From NCBI GenBank assembly GCA_023014335.1, contig JAECYW010000007.1, positions 1,488,001-1,552,000 of the forward strand: DNA of 64,000 nt, given 5' to 3'. The notes beneath the pieces were generated by a model, which saw only the letters and a program-made list of their open reading frames with translations, was not told the DNA's origin and did not search any database. The position numbers were made by a program, and so were the translations under genes. The DNA comes from Galerina marginata. Its lineage: Eukaryota > Basidiomycota > Agaricomycetes > Agaricales > Galerinaceae. This document shows positions 1 through 12,930 of this stretch, piece by piece; the first letter of the stretch is position 1; each line of letters opens with the position of its first letter.

Positions 1-216
1 ACCATTCTTATATGGAACCCAAAAAGGCACAAGCAGATTTGTGACCAGTCCAGTTCCGGTCGCAAGGAGCTCGATTCGGGACCCTATCGGTTCCCTTTCG
101 AAATGACCTTCGGTGACACATGCGCCGATATGGAAGAATCAGATCCAGCACTGTGCAGCGCAAGTGACTTTAAAGTTCATGCTGCTACTGCTCGGGTAGG
201 TGCTAGATATCGGTCA
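1..216 (+). CDS. 3' part of an unrecognised protein, cut by window edge
   Basis: Frame 1 is open from the first base to a stop at about 214-216, giving about 70 residues that include FPFEMTFGDTCADM and CSASDFKVHAA. A good donor (gtaggt) starts at 196, so the exon probably ends at 195 and the gene may continue past a short intron. The composition looks like real protein, but I do not recognise a family. The minus strand opposite 214-480 is also open and rich in His and Asp (HVGHGDDDNHNADLG), so the border between this gene and anything downstream is not settled. Confidence 0.35.
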
Positions 217-769
217 TGAGACATCAAATGTGGACATCCAAATCAGTAGCCTGGGTATCACAGCAGCGAAGAACCTTGCCCAAGGTAAAACTTTGCTTTC
301 CGTAGAGAATGTCGACGATTTGCGGAGAGGGACGACTCTTCCCTGAATTCCCAGGTCGGCGTTGTGGTTGTCGTCGTCGCCATGGCCGACATGAGCGTTC
401 ATTTTATGCATAGCAAGATGAACGTCATTGGTATGATAGGTGAAGAGCGGTGTCAATTCTAAAATGAAAATCACCTGCAAGACGGAGGTTTCCCCAGTTG
501 GAATGAGATCGGCGACATTAGTGGCAGTGTAAATGGTACGAAGATAAAAGTTTTTGGGAAATCAGAATCGCGGCGAAATACATGCTCATAGATATGGCCA
601 TGGAGGCGTGCTCTTACGAGCTCAAAAAACTAGGATGAAACTATTTTTTTTGGTGATTACCGCTCGTCGTTGTCGTTGAGGGTGAGGGGGATGAGGGTTA
701 TGGGAAGCCTTGGCAGGCCGCTGATTCACGTTCGTGAAGGAATCTCCGTCTTTGATCTCCTTCCACACC
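217..769. other. unassigned stretch between two plus-strand genes
   Basis: No confident gene. A minus-strand frame is open at 214-480 and possible plus-strand splice signals lie near 261 and 356, but none joins into a recognisable protein. The last part should hold the promoter and 5' leader of the MCP1-like gene that starts at 770. Confidence 0.4.
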
Positions 770-1556
770 ATGGCGCCTACGACGCTTGACAAAATTCGAG
801 CCAGCGCGCTGCCAATCCTCACTAAAACGGCGCACTTCTCGACGCCATTCATTACGACTTTTTTGCTCATCCATCTCTCCGCGCCGGCGCTGGCCAACAT
901 CGGTGGTTCGTCTCTCTCTTCCCGAACCATGGTCAGTTCCTTTCTGAGCCTACTAATCGACCAACTCAATTCAACCCGACCCAGCTTTTAGGCAGAGAAT
1001 ATTACCAAACCATTCTTTCCGAGCCTCTTCTCGTTCTCGGCCCTCTGACTCTCCACGCCGTCTCCGGGTCACTGAAGCGCCTCCTCTCTCCGCCAGGCCG
1101 ACCGCCCCGCCGCCTCACCCACCTGCTGAGCATAACAGGCTACGCCACGCTCCTCCTCTTCTTGCCCATCCACTATCTCACACACCGCGCCTATCCCACC
1201 CTCGATGTAGCCCCCATCTACGTGTCGGCCCTGCAGAACTCGACTACGAGTTCGTGAAAACGGGCCTGAAATCCTGGCCTATTCGCAGTTGGCTCATGTA
1301 CACCGGTCTCGTGCTGTCAACGACTCTGCACCTTGTAGATGGAATGACCATTATCTGGAACACCTATCTCAAGGATTTCCTGCAAAGCTGGAAACTCGCC
1401 AAGAGACCACGGAGGATGGCCTTGGCTCTGGGGTGCATTGCATTGCCTACCCTAACGGGTTTATACGCCATTGCAAAGGAACCGACAATGACCTTTGCTA
1501 CCATGGCAAGCAGGTACCAAGCTGTATTCCTATCATCAATGTTATACCGGATATGA
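770..1556 (+). CDS. MCP1-like (DUF1691) mitochondrial membrane protein, apparent frameshift
   Basis: The protein resembles the fungal Mcp1 transmembrane family, whose yeast member is a mitochondrial outer-membrane protein linked to lipid homeostasis and ER-mitochondria contact defects. Exon 1 (770-931) starts MAPTTLDKIRASALP and ends at SSLSSRTM. A 53-base intron (932-984) follows. Exon 2 continues LLGREYYQTILSEPLLVLGP, as expected for the family, with hydrophobic helices. The reading frame then breaks between about 1221 and 1232: the upstream frame runs into a stop at 1255, while family-like sequence resumes in another frame (PAELDYEFVKTGLKSWP) and ends naturally at ASRYQAVFLSSMLYRI. No GT-AG intron can bridge the break. 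It is either a real disabling deletion or a sequence error. The family call is fairly firm; whether the gene is functional is open. Confidence 0.7.
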
Positions 1557-2013
1557 ATTGGATACTGCGAATTGCTGGATATGTTTTGGGGTCTCAAGCT
1601 CATCGCTGATCGTCGTAAAATTGTTGTTTTTCGACTATTGCTTTTCCCCTTCAATTGGGTCCCTATATGAGACAACCTTTAATCGACGATGCCTACGCTA
1701 GAGCAAAGACACAGCCAATTTGACCTATGCGGCGGCAACAAGTTCTATCTCAGGCCACCAGTGGTGGGGAAGGCTCATCATTGGTATAAGTTAAGTCTAA
1801 ATGGGTAGTATGTACTGCACATCAATGCCTGCGTGTGGCCGGTCCTCATAAACTGTTCATTAATAAATCGAGGAGCTTGCTGTCCTCGAGCTGTTCGTTA
1901 ATCGTTTCCATTCCAATCCTTGGAGTTTCAATGACGAGATCCACGCGACCGCATGCTCATGGTCCTCATTGTGGGGACTACATAAATTCAGACGCAGCAG
2001 GTCAGCAATCATG
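1557..2013. other. intergenic, between convergent genes
   Basis: This separates the MCP1-like gene from the 3' end of the minus-strand ATPase. I see no gene; it should hold the two 3' untranslated regions. Confidence 0.5.
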
Positions 2014-5000
2014 TCAACCCCGAACGAGCAACAACTTACACATCATCAACCCTTTGATGTCCTTCACCTTCATATGCTCGACCGATTTTCTCAGTAAAAC
2101 AACTCTCAACGACGCCCAAGCCAACAGCAGGACCCCAAACGCTGCCGGTATTAGCCAGTACAGTGGAGACAGGTGGAATGAGCCTCCGAAGACAACATGC
2201 AACGGCGGTGTGTAGACAATGAACATGCCTAGACATGCACCCGCCAGGATGCCAGCGAAGTTCCACTTGTTCGAGACGACGCGCCTGCCGAAGGGGTAGG
2301 ACAACCGTGCCTTTACTGCGAATACCTATATGGTCATTTAGTACGCGTGCTTTCAGGAAGAACAAACAGTAGTTTACGTTGAAACATTGGGTGATGAAGA
2401 TCGAGAGGTATACGATCGATTGGGCCTGGCCGAGCGCGTCCACTTGGCCCTGCGCATTGATAGAACGTCCTTGGTAATTTATGAAGTCGGGGCTGCTCTT
2501 CGTGAAATACACTTGTTAAAAAAGACATCGGTCAAAGGAAGACAAACAAAATTTAATAAACATACGTCCAGCTTTCTGCGCCGACTTCAAATCCGAAGGC
2601 GAGAAGCCCTGCTTGAAAAAGACCACAAAGTAGGCAACCAAGCTAAATGAAACCCATCCATGAGCACCAACTTCCAACAAGAGGAACAAAATAGACCGAG
2701 CAGAACAACATACCAAGCAAGCGTCTCAATCATACCAGCCTCCAAATAGGCGTAACTGAGCAACTTTCCGTCCACAAGGGTTTCGTTATCCGTTTTTTCA
2801 AACATCTCTTCCCAGAACGACCGCTTGAACGGTGTCTTGAGCTTCGACATTAACACGGAGATCTTGCTGGGCGGAATGGCTTCCAGCGTTTCGGTATCTC
2901 GACGGAGAGTTTTGGAGCGAACGAGTGCACGTCTCTTCAGGGCAAGGATAGAGCGTTCATTGACTTGGAGTTGAGGATTGTTATTAGAAGGGACTGAGAA
3001 ACGAGGGCAATGTTGGCTTACCTGGTTTACGTGGCTTCATGCGCATGAGGCCATCCTCAGTTTCGGGTTTATCCCATGCAAAGGATAGCTGTCAAAACAA
3101 GAGAAAAGAGCTTCAGTTCCAACTCATCGAAAGACTTGCTAACTGAGGAAACTGACTGCGACGCAAAGTTCGAAACCAAGATCTATCATGACCAAATTAG
3201 TGTTAAATATGCATCTTGGCCTCAAATAAAACTTGCCAATGACTAAAATAAGGATAGCCGAAAGTGGCAACGGGATAGGAACGACGACATCTACGGTTTC
3301 TGTCAGAAGAATTCAAAAATAATAGTCGTCGGAGACATACAAAGCAGCTGTGGGATGACTTCGGGGGTACTATGCGATAACGTATATTGGATGGACCGTT
3401 TCAGGTTAACGAAAATTTGACGGCCTTCAGCGACTCCCTCTGCGTAAAGTTAGTTCGCGAACTTGCTTTGAGGCTCATACCCGAACCATATACTTACTAA
3501 CTGTCGAAGCGAAATTATCGTCTACGCGTCTATTAGCCTCCGTGCATCATAGACCCAGAAAGGAGTCGACTCACCAAGTAAAATCATGTTAGCGGCTTCT
3601 TTCGATACATCGGAGCCAGATATGTTCATGGCAATACCCAGGTCAGCCTGGTCAATAGATGAAATTAGAGGATGACATCTGACGTTGGAAGAATCACGCA
3701 CCTTCTTCAGAGCGGGCGAGTCATTAACACCATCGCCAGTACTGTGAATACCAGTATATATCAACGACTTTCTTGTGAAGATCTATCATAAACTCACACC
3801 CCTACTATGTGGCCCAATGCTTGCGCGCGTTTTACTGCATTGGTTCGGGATCAGAGTTATTGTTTATAAATGGACACGGAATGACTTACCGATCTCCAGT
3901 TTGTGTTTCGGTGAAGTTCTTGCAAATACAATTTCATCCTTGCTGAAGACTGTCAACCAAACCAAGACATCAACAACACTGTCCACGTCAAAAGAACCCG
4001 GACGTACTCTGATCCCATTGCCAACCTTGGAGTCCATCGATGTCATCACCGTGTACCACAACGGCAGACACTTCATCATCATAGACATCTTCGATAGCCC
4101 TGTCTGTTTTCTTTGCCAGGGTTTCGCGAGTGTCGCCGAGGATAAGGTTGATCTTCCTCGCTATGGCTTCAGCAGTCTTCGGGTGGTCGCCTGTTGCAAA
4201 GTTTCAGCTCAATTGTAAAAAAAAGTTGAGGAAACGGGCAAGTACTAACCCGTAACCATCATGACCTTAATGCCTGCAAGACGAAGGGTACCGATCGCTT
4301 CACGAACCCCGTGTTTGGGCGGATCTTCAAGCGAAACAAGCCCGACGAAACAGTATTCCGAGATAGGGAATTGATCGTCTGTTCTCGAGAAAGGGTGGCT
4401 GGCCGGGAATTCGTCTCCTGGAAGCAGCAACTGGGCACAAGCGATGACTCGGTGTCCTCTTGAAGCCATGTACTAAGGTAATTTGTAAGAACGAGAGAAA
4501 GGAAGTAAGGTAAATTAACTGACATCGTACGCCTCGTCATATTCCTCTTTGAACTCATTTGTTATTGGGATCTTTTGACCGTCCTTGAGGTAGGTGGTAC
4601 ACTTGGCAAGAACACGTTCGGGAGCTCCTTTGATATAGGCGGTCAAGACACCAGTTTCGTGAGGTTTGTTCAGCTTAGGAACGTCTCCATCAGGCGCTGG
4701 CACGGGGATTAAAAAAGAGTACGAACAATAACAAGGGCCCATTTATTGGTCGAATTGAAAGGGACTACAGGGAGCCTTTTCTTCAGAAAGAGAACAGGTA
4801 GAAAGAAATTAACATACCTTCAAAGACTTTAGGATTACTTTTGAGGTGCAGATCGTAATCGGTCTGCAGATATCTTCCAGCAAAACGAGTTAAACCAGTT
4901 TCAGTTGCGTCTCCGAGAATGTTCCTCTTGTCGAATGGGACGTCGGTCCTGTCGAATTTGACACGAGAGTTCAATGCAGCAATGTCGACCATCTCCCGCA

Positions 5001-6950
5001 TTCCACTGGCATCGATCGAGAATTTTTGTGTCGTTTCGTCGTCGTTGTTCGATTGGAATGCTGAGCTCATTTTTTGTGCGCTCCAGAGGTTGGTCACCTT
5101 TAATGAGATTCAACCTAAGTATTGGTTACAATCCAGTGATGAGCCAGGCTTACAGTCATTTGGTTGCGAGTTAAAGTTCCTGTTTTATCCGTTGCCAGAA
5201 GGGTAAGCTACAAGCCAATAAGCTCAGACTTTAACCACAGAACATTAGAGGTGGCCAATTACCGAACCTATAAAATAAATGAGACTTATATATAAACAAA
5301 GTAAAAACGAAAAAGACCTACCAAGAGTCTCAACACCTTGCAAATCCTTGACAAGGACATTCTGTTTGGCCATACGCTTTGCAGCTATGGACAAGAGCAA
5401 TGTGACGACAGAAGGAAGACCTTCTGGTACAAATGCCACAAGAATCGACACAGCAAAGGTTACTGTCTGAGAGGCATGTCCCTTGTACACTGTCGTGATA
5501 CCGACGGCGAAGAAAATGATAGCAAAGAGAATCGCAATACAGGAAACGATCACGACGAAACGTGCACTGTTTCTCGGTCAGGGACTTTCATCTCAGGGAG
5601 CGGATTTGAAACTTACATTTCGACCGCAAGGGGACTTTCGTTGCCACTCTCCTCTCCTGTAAGACTCGCGATCTGGCCTGTTTGAAAGATAAAAACTGAT
5701 GCAAGGATACTTGGTAATCAAACGTACCAATGAAAGTATGATCTCCAGTCCTAACCACGACTTCAGAGTTATCAGCCAACGAGGAACGATATATGCATCG
5801 GAAAACAACTCACCACCCCATCCTTCACCGTTGACGACCAAGGTCGAGTTGAAGACCTGAAACTGGTTAATAGCCGTCAAAAGTCGATATACGCACATAC
5901 AACATACCAGATTGTCTGCTTCAACAGGTCGCTTTTTACAACCATGAGGGACAGTGTGTCGCTCTTGGGGCTCAGACTCTCCAGTCAAACTGCTGTTGTC
6001 GACCTTCAGGTCAGTGGCGGAGAACAGCACAAGATCGGCGGGTGTTTTGTCTCCACTTCGCTATATGTATTTCAAGAACGATGAATGTCGCCCTTACACC
6101 TCGGGGAGGAGGATACACACCAATAGAACAAGGTCGCCTTTTACCAATTCTGAAGCCGGGATCGTAGCAATCGTAGCATCACGAACGACACGGCATGACG
6201 GGGGTATCATAGCAAGGAAAGATGCTAAAATAGCTTCGGACTTTTGGATCTGGTAGAAGTCGATCGAGGCATTAATGAAAGCGACCAAAATTAGGATGGC
6301 TCCGAGGTAGGTGTTTGCGAAATTGGCCTTTGGGCGTATGTTAGAAGTTTAATTTTGATCGTGATTCGTCGAGAATGAGGTTGGACTCACGCGGAAGCCA
6401 AAACCGAGAAGTCCGTATTCGAGTACACCGGCAATCATGAGTAAGATGTTGAACATAGTGAATAGCCTTTCCAAGAACTACAAAAAATTTAGGAGAGTCG
6501 GATACGAAGAAGAGACAGGCCAACCTTTCTGAAAGCGCTCTTTTTCACAGGAGGAGTAAGAATATTAGGGCCATCGCGTTGGAGTCTGGCCTTCGCCTCG
6601 TCAGCCGTAAGACCGAACGAGTGTCCTGCGTCCTTCGTGTCGAAACTGGTCTTCAACTCTTCGGCCAACCCATCGAAATCGAGTTGGTGCTCGTGAATGT
6701 CAACGTTCTTTTCATCGTGCTTCTGTTCTGGTGCGTGAAGGTGATCGTATCCGGCAGCTGCAAGATCTTTCTCTTCTTGTGTCATCGTCCTCTTCATTTC
6801 CACGCCCTTGGGTCGTATTTTCTCCTCTCTGATGAGTTCATCTTCTGGGAAGACAACAGCTCGGGTCCCAGTTGGCTGTTCTCCGTCGGGATGTGGGACA
6901 GGATCAGACGGAGAGGGATTAACGCTTGCAGAGGGAATTTCGCTTTCCAT
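2014..6950 (-). CDS. P2-type cation-transporting ATPase (Na+/K+-ATPase alpha-like)
   Basis: A membrane ion pump that couples ATP hydrolysis to cation transport, spread over many short exons. It starts [15 protein letters not shown] at 6950 with a charged cytosolic N-terminus, then the cation-ATPase N-domain ([20 protein letters not shown]). Further on are the actuator-domain [10 protein letters not shown] (about 5990), M4 [15 protein letters not shown] (about 5400), the phosphorylation site [14 protein letters not shown] with the aspartate codon at 5187-5189, the nucleotide-binding [11 protein letters not shown] (about 4620), and the hinge [13 protein letters not shown] (about 3725). The C-terminal membrane part contains [15 protein letters not shown] (M7 region) and ends near [16 protein letters not shown] sequence. 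The region around M7-M9 matches the P2C (Na,K/H,K) pattern better than SERCA, although M4 reads PEGLP as in SERCA. The final exon is read to the stop at 2014; a donor-like gtaagt just before it leaves a small doubt about the extreme C-terminus. Confidence 0.88.
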
Positions 6951-8673
6951 TTTGTGGGAGGGGGAAGGAAGGCGTCGAATCCGGTGTGCCCGATATCACT
7001 TATAAGAAAAAGAGACCCTTCTTTCTGGATCTATTGCGCCATGTTATCTCTCGAAATTCTAAATTCTGGGGACGGGCTATTCCCGACGCACGGATCTCCA
7101 GAATTCAGTTTGATTGGTCCAATTTGACAAGTGGCAACGGGGAATAGGTAGGACCTTAGGCAAGAGCGAACGGCCAAAAACCCTCAGCATCGTGAAAATT
7201 CAATGTTCTATTTTCGGATTCTCCATTTGGTTTCTTTGACCCTGTTTGACCAAACGGGAAGGCACGATGGTCGCCTCGTTAGAGAAAATTCTAGACATGG
7301 GTATCTAAGAAAAGTATTTCGGGGACATACGATTTGGCTTGAGACTGGCCTCGGTCCCTTCGTCTGGTTCGCTCTGGAGACCTGGCATCGATCTCACTAT
7401 AGGATCACATATGGTTTTTCGAGGGTGGCACATCCGCCACTGTCCTCAACCCACAACTGTCTACGACGTGTATGGGTGCACACATTTGAATACACCGGTG
7501 CAGACGGTGAACCGAGATAAGATTGACAGGCTCAAGGGAATTGCTATTTCTTTCCCCAGATTTTCGCCGTGGTACGATCTATTCCTGCGTTGACTGTGCA
7601 GAGAAGAAATATTGAAAGGCTTCCTGTGCCGCCAGAGGGGATTACATCCGTCGCTGCCGGAGAGAATTGCTAAAGTACAGCGTCGGATGTACATCGCGAA
7701 CTTGCAAAACGTTCAGAGCAAAGCCTAGAATCACAATAGACTCTAAAGCGGGTTCGCCGTAGTTGAAGAGCCGAACATCGCTTTCATTACAGTTCTTGCA
7801 GAAGGTGGGTGGTGGGTGGTGGTAGAAGAAAGAGAGCAAGACTGTCGGACGGTTATTTGAACGATTCACACGGCGAAGAATTTCGGTCAGTTTAGGGGCA
7901 GGCTATTTATAACGAAGTTGTTGGGCATTTCATTGTCAGCAGGCTCCAAGTTGCACGAATTGCGTTGACTTACCGTGAGTAATGGTATGCAGCGAGTCAT
8001 CCAGAAACTTTTCCTCCAAAGAAGTGAAGTTCAACAGTAGAACCGACAAGGAATATGCTGTTACAAAATGATTTCGAGTCTTGCGCCATGAGACCATGGT
8101 AAAGGACCACTAAGAGTGCGAGATGTCCACAGACGCTTGAGGACAGGGGTCATTAACTTGGGATACATTAGGCTGCAACATGGAATCAGTGAACCCGGGA
8201 AAATGTCTTCTTTGGATGTCATCGAGTTCCCTAGTCTTCAAAATCGGCAAAGAATTTTCGTCGTCCTGAAGACTCGCGGTACAGAGAGGTTGATGTGCTT
8301 TCGGCCTGCTAGTAAATCAGAAGCAAATAAAATTCTCGTTGGAAGGGAATGCAGAAGGCTTTGACGCACCGTAATTAACCTCGACCTTCCGTTGGACTGA
8401 AAACCGTAATAGGCGCAGGTCTAACATCGAATAGAAGAGATTGACGGTCTGGCCCTCTTTGGACTCTTGAACGATAGAATCGTTCGGTCGGGAAGCAATA
8501 ACATTGGGAACACATCTTTTCCCGTCTATCGCAGGATTCTAGTGGCTCATTCTTGCTTTGAAATTTTGAGAATCGCGGCAAGGCTTCTTCAAGTTCTTGG
8601 TAGTCCAGAACTTCATGATCTCGCGGTTAGTTGGGACCGAAGTGTGACCACTAGCAAGAGAGAGCAAGAGACC
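6951..8673. other. intergenic, promoter side of the ATPase and left edge of module A
   Basis: The first few hundred bases should hold the ATPase promoter. Short open frames exist on both strands, but none shows splice-linked coding, a family motif or similarity to neighbours that I can support. Confidence 0.45.
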
Positions 8674-10486
8674 TCAAACATGAACCAAAATGGCGAGGAT
8701 TTGGACTGTATTTCGAATAGGAGTACTGGGTTGCGAGGCGTTGACGGTTGAGTTGTCGCTGAAACAGCCCTTCTTCTGGGGCAATAGAATGAAAAAAAGT
8801 AGAGGAAAGCTAATTTGGATGGAAGAGGGAGAGGGCCGCTCGGCGATGAGTTGACCACAAATTATGGTTTCAATTTGCAATAAATTCGATTGAATCCCAG
8901 CTTGCATGCCTCAGGCGAAGCTCCGAGCTGTTGGCCCTTTTCAGTCAAAAGAGAAACAACTCTTCCAGATCTTACCTTCATTCAAGTTGGGTATGTCAGG
9001 TCTCGGCCTTGAATAATTGCTTATCTCCTGAATGTAACCCCTATCAAAAGCTGGCTTTGCAAGTAGCCAGCCAGGACTGCAGGACCTACAACGCTCGCAC
9101 CCGGATCAAGCTGGTTTTTTTCTTTCGTCCAAGCCAGTGGTTGAAGAGCTTTGAAGAGTTATAGTCCAGGAATTCGCAAATTTTTGTGCTCTTCGTGGTA
9201 GATGAAGGGGTTCAATTGGTTGGTTCTGAAGGTATGGGGATCATCACAACATCGGTTTCTGGTACGCCATTTCACGTTCTTCGTACGCAAAATCACTTAA
9301 AAGTCTGGTCTTCGGCTGTCGGCGTTTTTGTAGCCACCAGGAACGGGGAGATATCACACATCCAACAATAGCCGCCTGTTTTCTGGCGTATATGGTGCCG
9401 GTGCTCCAAACCACGGTTCTCGCTGAAGCGCACTAGTTCGCGGATCGGCTGGACGGCGTCCTTTGCTTCGGAACACAAATTCTGGCGCTCTGTGCGATTT
9501 TTTGTACATGTACAGATACGGACATGCTCGGCGTCGTAACGGTGGCACCTTTCTGTTATGGACGATGTCCGCTAAACCGCTGCGGACAAACATCTGCTGC
9601 TGCTGGATATGACTGGCTTTCTGTTGTTGGCTCTTCTGCCTCCAAAACGTCGCTGCCTGGCACCTCCTGACCCCGCTGGGTCAACTTGTTGGTAACTTGG
9701 AAGTTTCTTGGCGTTTCATGTTGCGTATTGCTCTCGATTGACCGGTAATGCTGGTGTTCCTTGGTGCACACATATTCCTGCTGCTGCTGTTAGGATCTCA
9801 TTGGAATTTTGATTGCGATAGAAAGGAAGTTGCAATGACTCAACTCGTAACTTGTGTGCTAATTTTGGCCGTGACGTGGGTGCTGCCACGGTGCGGGACC
9901 ACCATTTACGCCGCCCAACGGTCGCCTCCAGTGTCGGTCGTGATCAGGGGATGTTTCGACAAGACCAGCGTTCTGTGGGCAGCATGTCATTCTGCCTCCT
10001 CATTTTTGAGTTCTGGACTATCTGGGTCTAGCTGTCGGATGCCCTGAGGGTAGTTCAAGCCACTACCCGGAAAGTCCTCGGGAAATCTCGAACACATCCC
10101 AAGGCCTGGAAATTGCAGTCGATTGACCGACATTGTGAATGGTGACCTCCAGACTGATGCACAACGTAGAGGCCCTTCTCGAAGGATTGATTTTGGGGTG
10201 GAGGAGCTGGTGGCCGAGGACTGCCTGAATCTGCTAGAGAGGATAATTATTGTTCAGCACTATTCGTCAATGTTCAGGTCTGCTTGTACGTACTTTCTGC
10301 GCCCCAATTCATCGCTTGTATCCTTCCCATAAATGAGATTTCTCTTCTGCAGGGAAAGCGCCGGCGCCCTAGAAATATTTGGTGTTGTGTCTCCCGAATG
10401 TACGTCTTCTTCCAGTTGCAGCCTGAAATACAAAGATTGAGATGCGCGCCCAAGAATATTTTGGCGAGAAACCTGGAGTCGGTCAT
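8674..10486 (-). pseudogene. module A divergent gene, decayed copy
   Basis: Disconnected stretches match the minus-strand gene of the other modules in the same order. QAGIQSNLL near 8890 parallels VAGIQSNN in module B. HETPRNF near 9655 parallels HEQFIKK in module C. The block around 9770-9840 (ending EILTAAAGICVHQG) matches blocks at 13.9 and 21.6 kb. Stops and frame changes lie between the pieces. The splice donor that reads GTGAGTC in module C is TTGAGTC here. I do not recognise the ancestral protein. The call rests on weak similarity read by eye. Confidence 0.35.
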
Positions 10487-10627
10487 TTGCTTCTATGTTG
10501 TTGTGGTATATTCCTGGTGGACATTGAAGTGAAGGTCTGTTTTCCTATCACGCAGAAAGGAACCAGTTTCAAAGTGGTCGCCAATCATTGGGGTTAGTCG
10601 GTGACATCGGTGGATAGGTCAACTAAA

Positions 10628-10655
10628 GCGGGCATTTTCGTTCCCGAAATTTCAA
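10628..10655 (+). promoter_or_regulatory. module A copy of the shared promoter box
   Basis: GCGGGCATTTTCGTTCCCGA followed by AATTTCAA. It matches the boxes at 14766, 22379 and 26139. No clear TATA box follows at the expected distance, which agrees with the downstream gene being dead. Confidence 0.5.
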
Positions 10656-10853
10656 TCGCCACCCGCCGCAGTACATAACGGGCCTCCAAAAAATTCGGCC
10701 TTCCTTACGTTCTCCTATAACCACAACCTTAACCAACGGCCCAAATTTCTTCACAATTGCTTCAATCACCGACACCTTTTCGGACATCCCCTTCACGGTC
10801 CTCGTCCCCGTTCTACTTTTTTTACTCTATTTGTATCGACACTTTCTCCCTGG

Positions 10854-11290
10854 TTGCCATCCACCTCGAATAATACCACTGCTTTGGATTTAGCAGCGCC
10901 CTCGCACCTCGCACAGGCCACCCAGCTCGCTGACGGCCTGTATCTGACATGCTAGACGCGCATGTAGCTCAATACAAATAGTGGACGGATCTTCGTTTGT
11001 TTTGGCAAGTGATCCATCTATTCCTCTTGTTTTCCTCCTCACACCGACCCATGGTAGGTTTCCTTCCAAATAACTCGCTCTCTGATTCAAACGACAACAC
11101 CTAGCTCAGAGTTTATAGTCATCTCCTCTTTCTTGCTTCAGGCCATCCTCGACAACATCAATGCCTGCACGCTGTCGGTGACGAGTTTTCTATTCCACGA
11201 AAAATCGTCAAGACCTTACACGCTGACGAACCTTTTGCGCTGAACATCTTTCTGATTATAAAAGTCGTCATCGACAGAGCAACGCTGTGA
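10854..11290 (+). pseudogene. module A small four-exon gene, dead copy
   Basis: This aligns with the intact genes of modules B and C. The segment before it (TTTGTATCGACACTT) matches their 5' leader. The position of the start codon reads TTG (10854) and is followed by STSNNTTALDL, which parallels exon 1, but an early stop follows. The exon 3 equivalent at about 11142 reads AILDNINACTLS, close to VINLDDIDTCTLS of module B. An exon 4-like remnant ends near 11290. Loss of the start codon and in-frame stops mark it as a pseudogene. Confidence 0.55.
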
Positions 11291-12930
11291 CACCACACAA
11301 ATTAACCCCAAGGTTTGTGGCTGGAAAACCTATACAATCCATCCTTGACATAGCTTTGATGACTCGATTATTTTCAACTTCGTACCTTGGCTATCGAACG
11401 GACACATCGACTTAGTTTTTATATATCAATGTTTTCCTTTTTGTTGTGAACTATAAGATGACTAGTCTTGCTTGTAAGCACACTCATATAGTGTATATAG
11501 TCCGCTTTCGTGTCGCTCGTGCTGTTGCTTGTTTAACTCCATCAAGTCCTACCTACTTCTCGTTAATTTTTCGTATATGATCACTGAGGATTTTTTTGAA
11601 ATATAGGAATTGACTATCAATTGTATATACATATTGATTCTAAGAGAACAGACGCTCAGCCTCGAGATCGTTGCTGTTGGACAATGGAGAGTCGCACACG
11701 CGTCATTTTAACTTCAAGGCTTCTATTAAGCCCAATCAGCAGGGCGTTGCCGTTATTCATAAAACAGGTACCAATATATACCTGGTTCCAACAAAAGCTG
11801 GGAAAAGGGCTTGCAACACGGGAAACAACAGAATGGGTAGCCCTGTTCGCAAAGTAGGCCATTAATTCGGCTTTCAGCAGGAGGAACTAAGGCCACAGGC
11901 CCGTAAGTGCTAGCTCTTCTGCCTGATCGGCGACGGTAGGTCTTGCGACCAGATATTTGGTAAGAAAAATCTGGATGTAGCATGAGTACAATATGAAAAT
12001 ATTGTAGACGGAGTTCGTGCCAGGTTAAACGAGAGAGCGATTGAAGTTGCCAGCAAGGACGGCGTGACAGTTTGATCTGCCTATGACAATCTATGATCAG
12101 CAGTCGAATATAAAGATCTGAGAGCCAAAAATTTGTGGATATAAAAAAAAACTTACGATGCGATGCAATGTTTGTTATATTTTCAACTGGAGCGCTGGAT
12201 GGACAGATTCTCAGGGAATCGACGAGACGAAATTCAGAGGCTTGATACTGAGAAAATGACTTGACAAGTGAACCCTGAGAAGTCGAATTCAGGTCGAAAG
12301 TGTGAAACGGGTCCAGAAAGGTCGTTGGGCTGTTTGTAAGAATTGGTGATAATACTTGCGACTTAATCATTATCAGGCGCAAGTTACAGAAAGACACCCA
12401 GAAAGCCCCAGATGGCGATAGGGGCCGATTCGTATGTCTGGCCAAGGAGGGCTCAGCTCTGTAGGGAAGACAATTTCATTGCAAAAGGAGGCCGCCTCTA
12501 GTCATTGACGAGCCTTTCTTCTGACCTTCCCAATCAATTTCGTAAGACTATAAGTCAAAGCTGGTCGACAGAGTGAGATCGGGTGGGCTCAGAGACTGTC
12601 ATTCATGATTTCATTTGACCTTTCGTCTGGAAAATAAGTCCTCCTTCGTGCTTCCCGCGGGTAACGTTATGGCTTGCGACTTGCCGCATTTGTGTTCAGA
12701 CCTGATATGAATTACTGGACCAATTTCTGCCCGACTCTGCGACTGCAACTATGGCGCGATTAGATGGGACAAAATCAAGGCAGAAGGGCAACAACACCTC
12801 AAGGGTCCAGATCTGCAGAAAGTGGCTGCAATTGCAAATTGAGGTAGAAAAGCTTGTCAACAACAACTTTGGACTTGATATTCGAACCAGAAATTCACGA
12901 TTGTTCTCTCAGTTGAATAAAGTAGAAAGG
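11291..12930. other. spacer between modules A and B
   Basis: A 230-codon open frame on the minus strand (11753-12445) lacks recognisable motifs and may be chance. A charged 85-codon plus-strand frame at 12751-13008 overlaps the tail of the module B minus gene and is more likely a shadow. No other gene is supported. Confidence 0.4.

Noticed and set aside
770..1556. A second intron to explain the MCP1 frame change
   Set aside because: The only GT-AG options near 1207-1236 are about 30 bases or give the wrong phase.
11753..12445. 230-codon minus-strand frame
   Set aside because: Composition is odd (many Cys, Trp, Ile and Ser runs), there is no motif, and no counterpart exists in the other modules. 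Probably chance.
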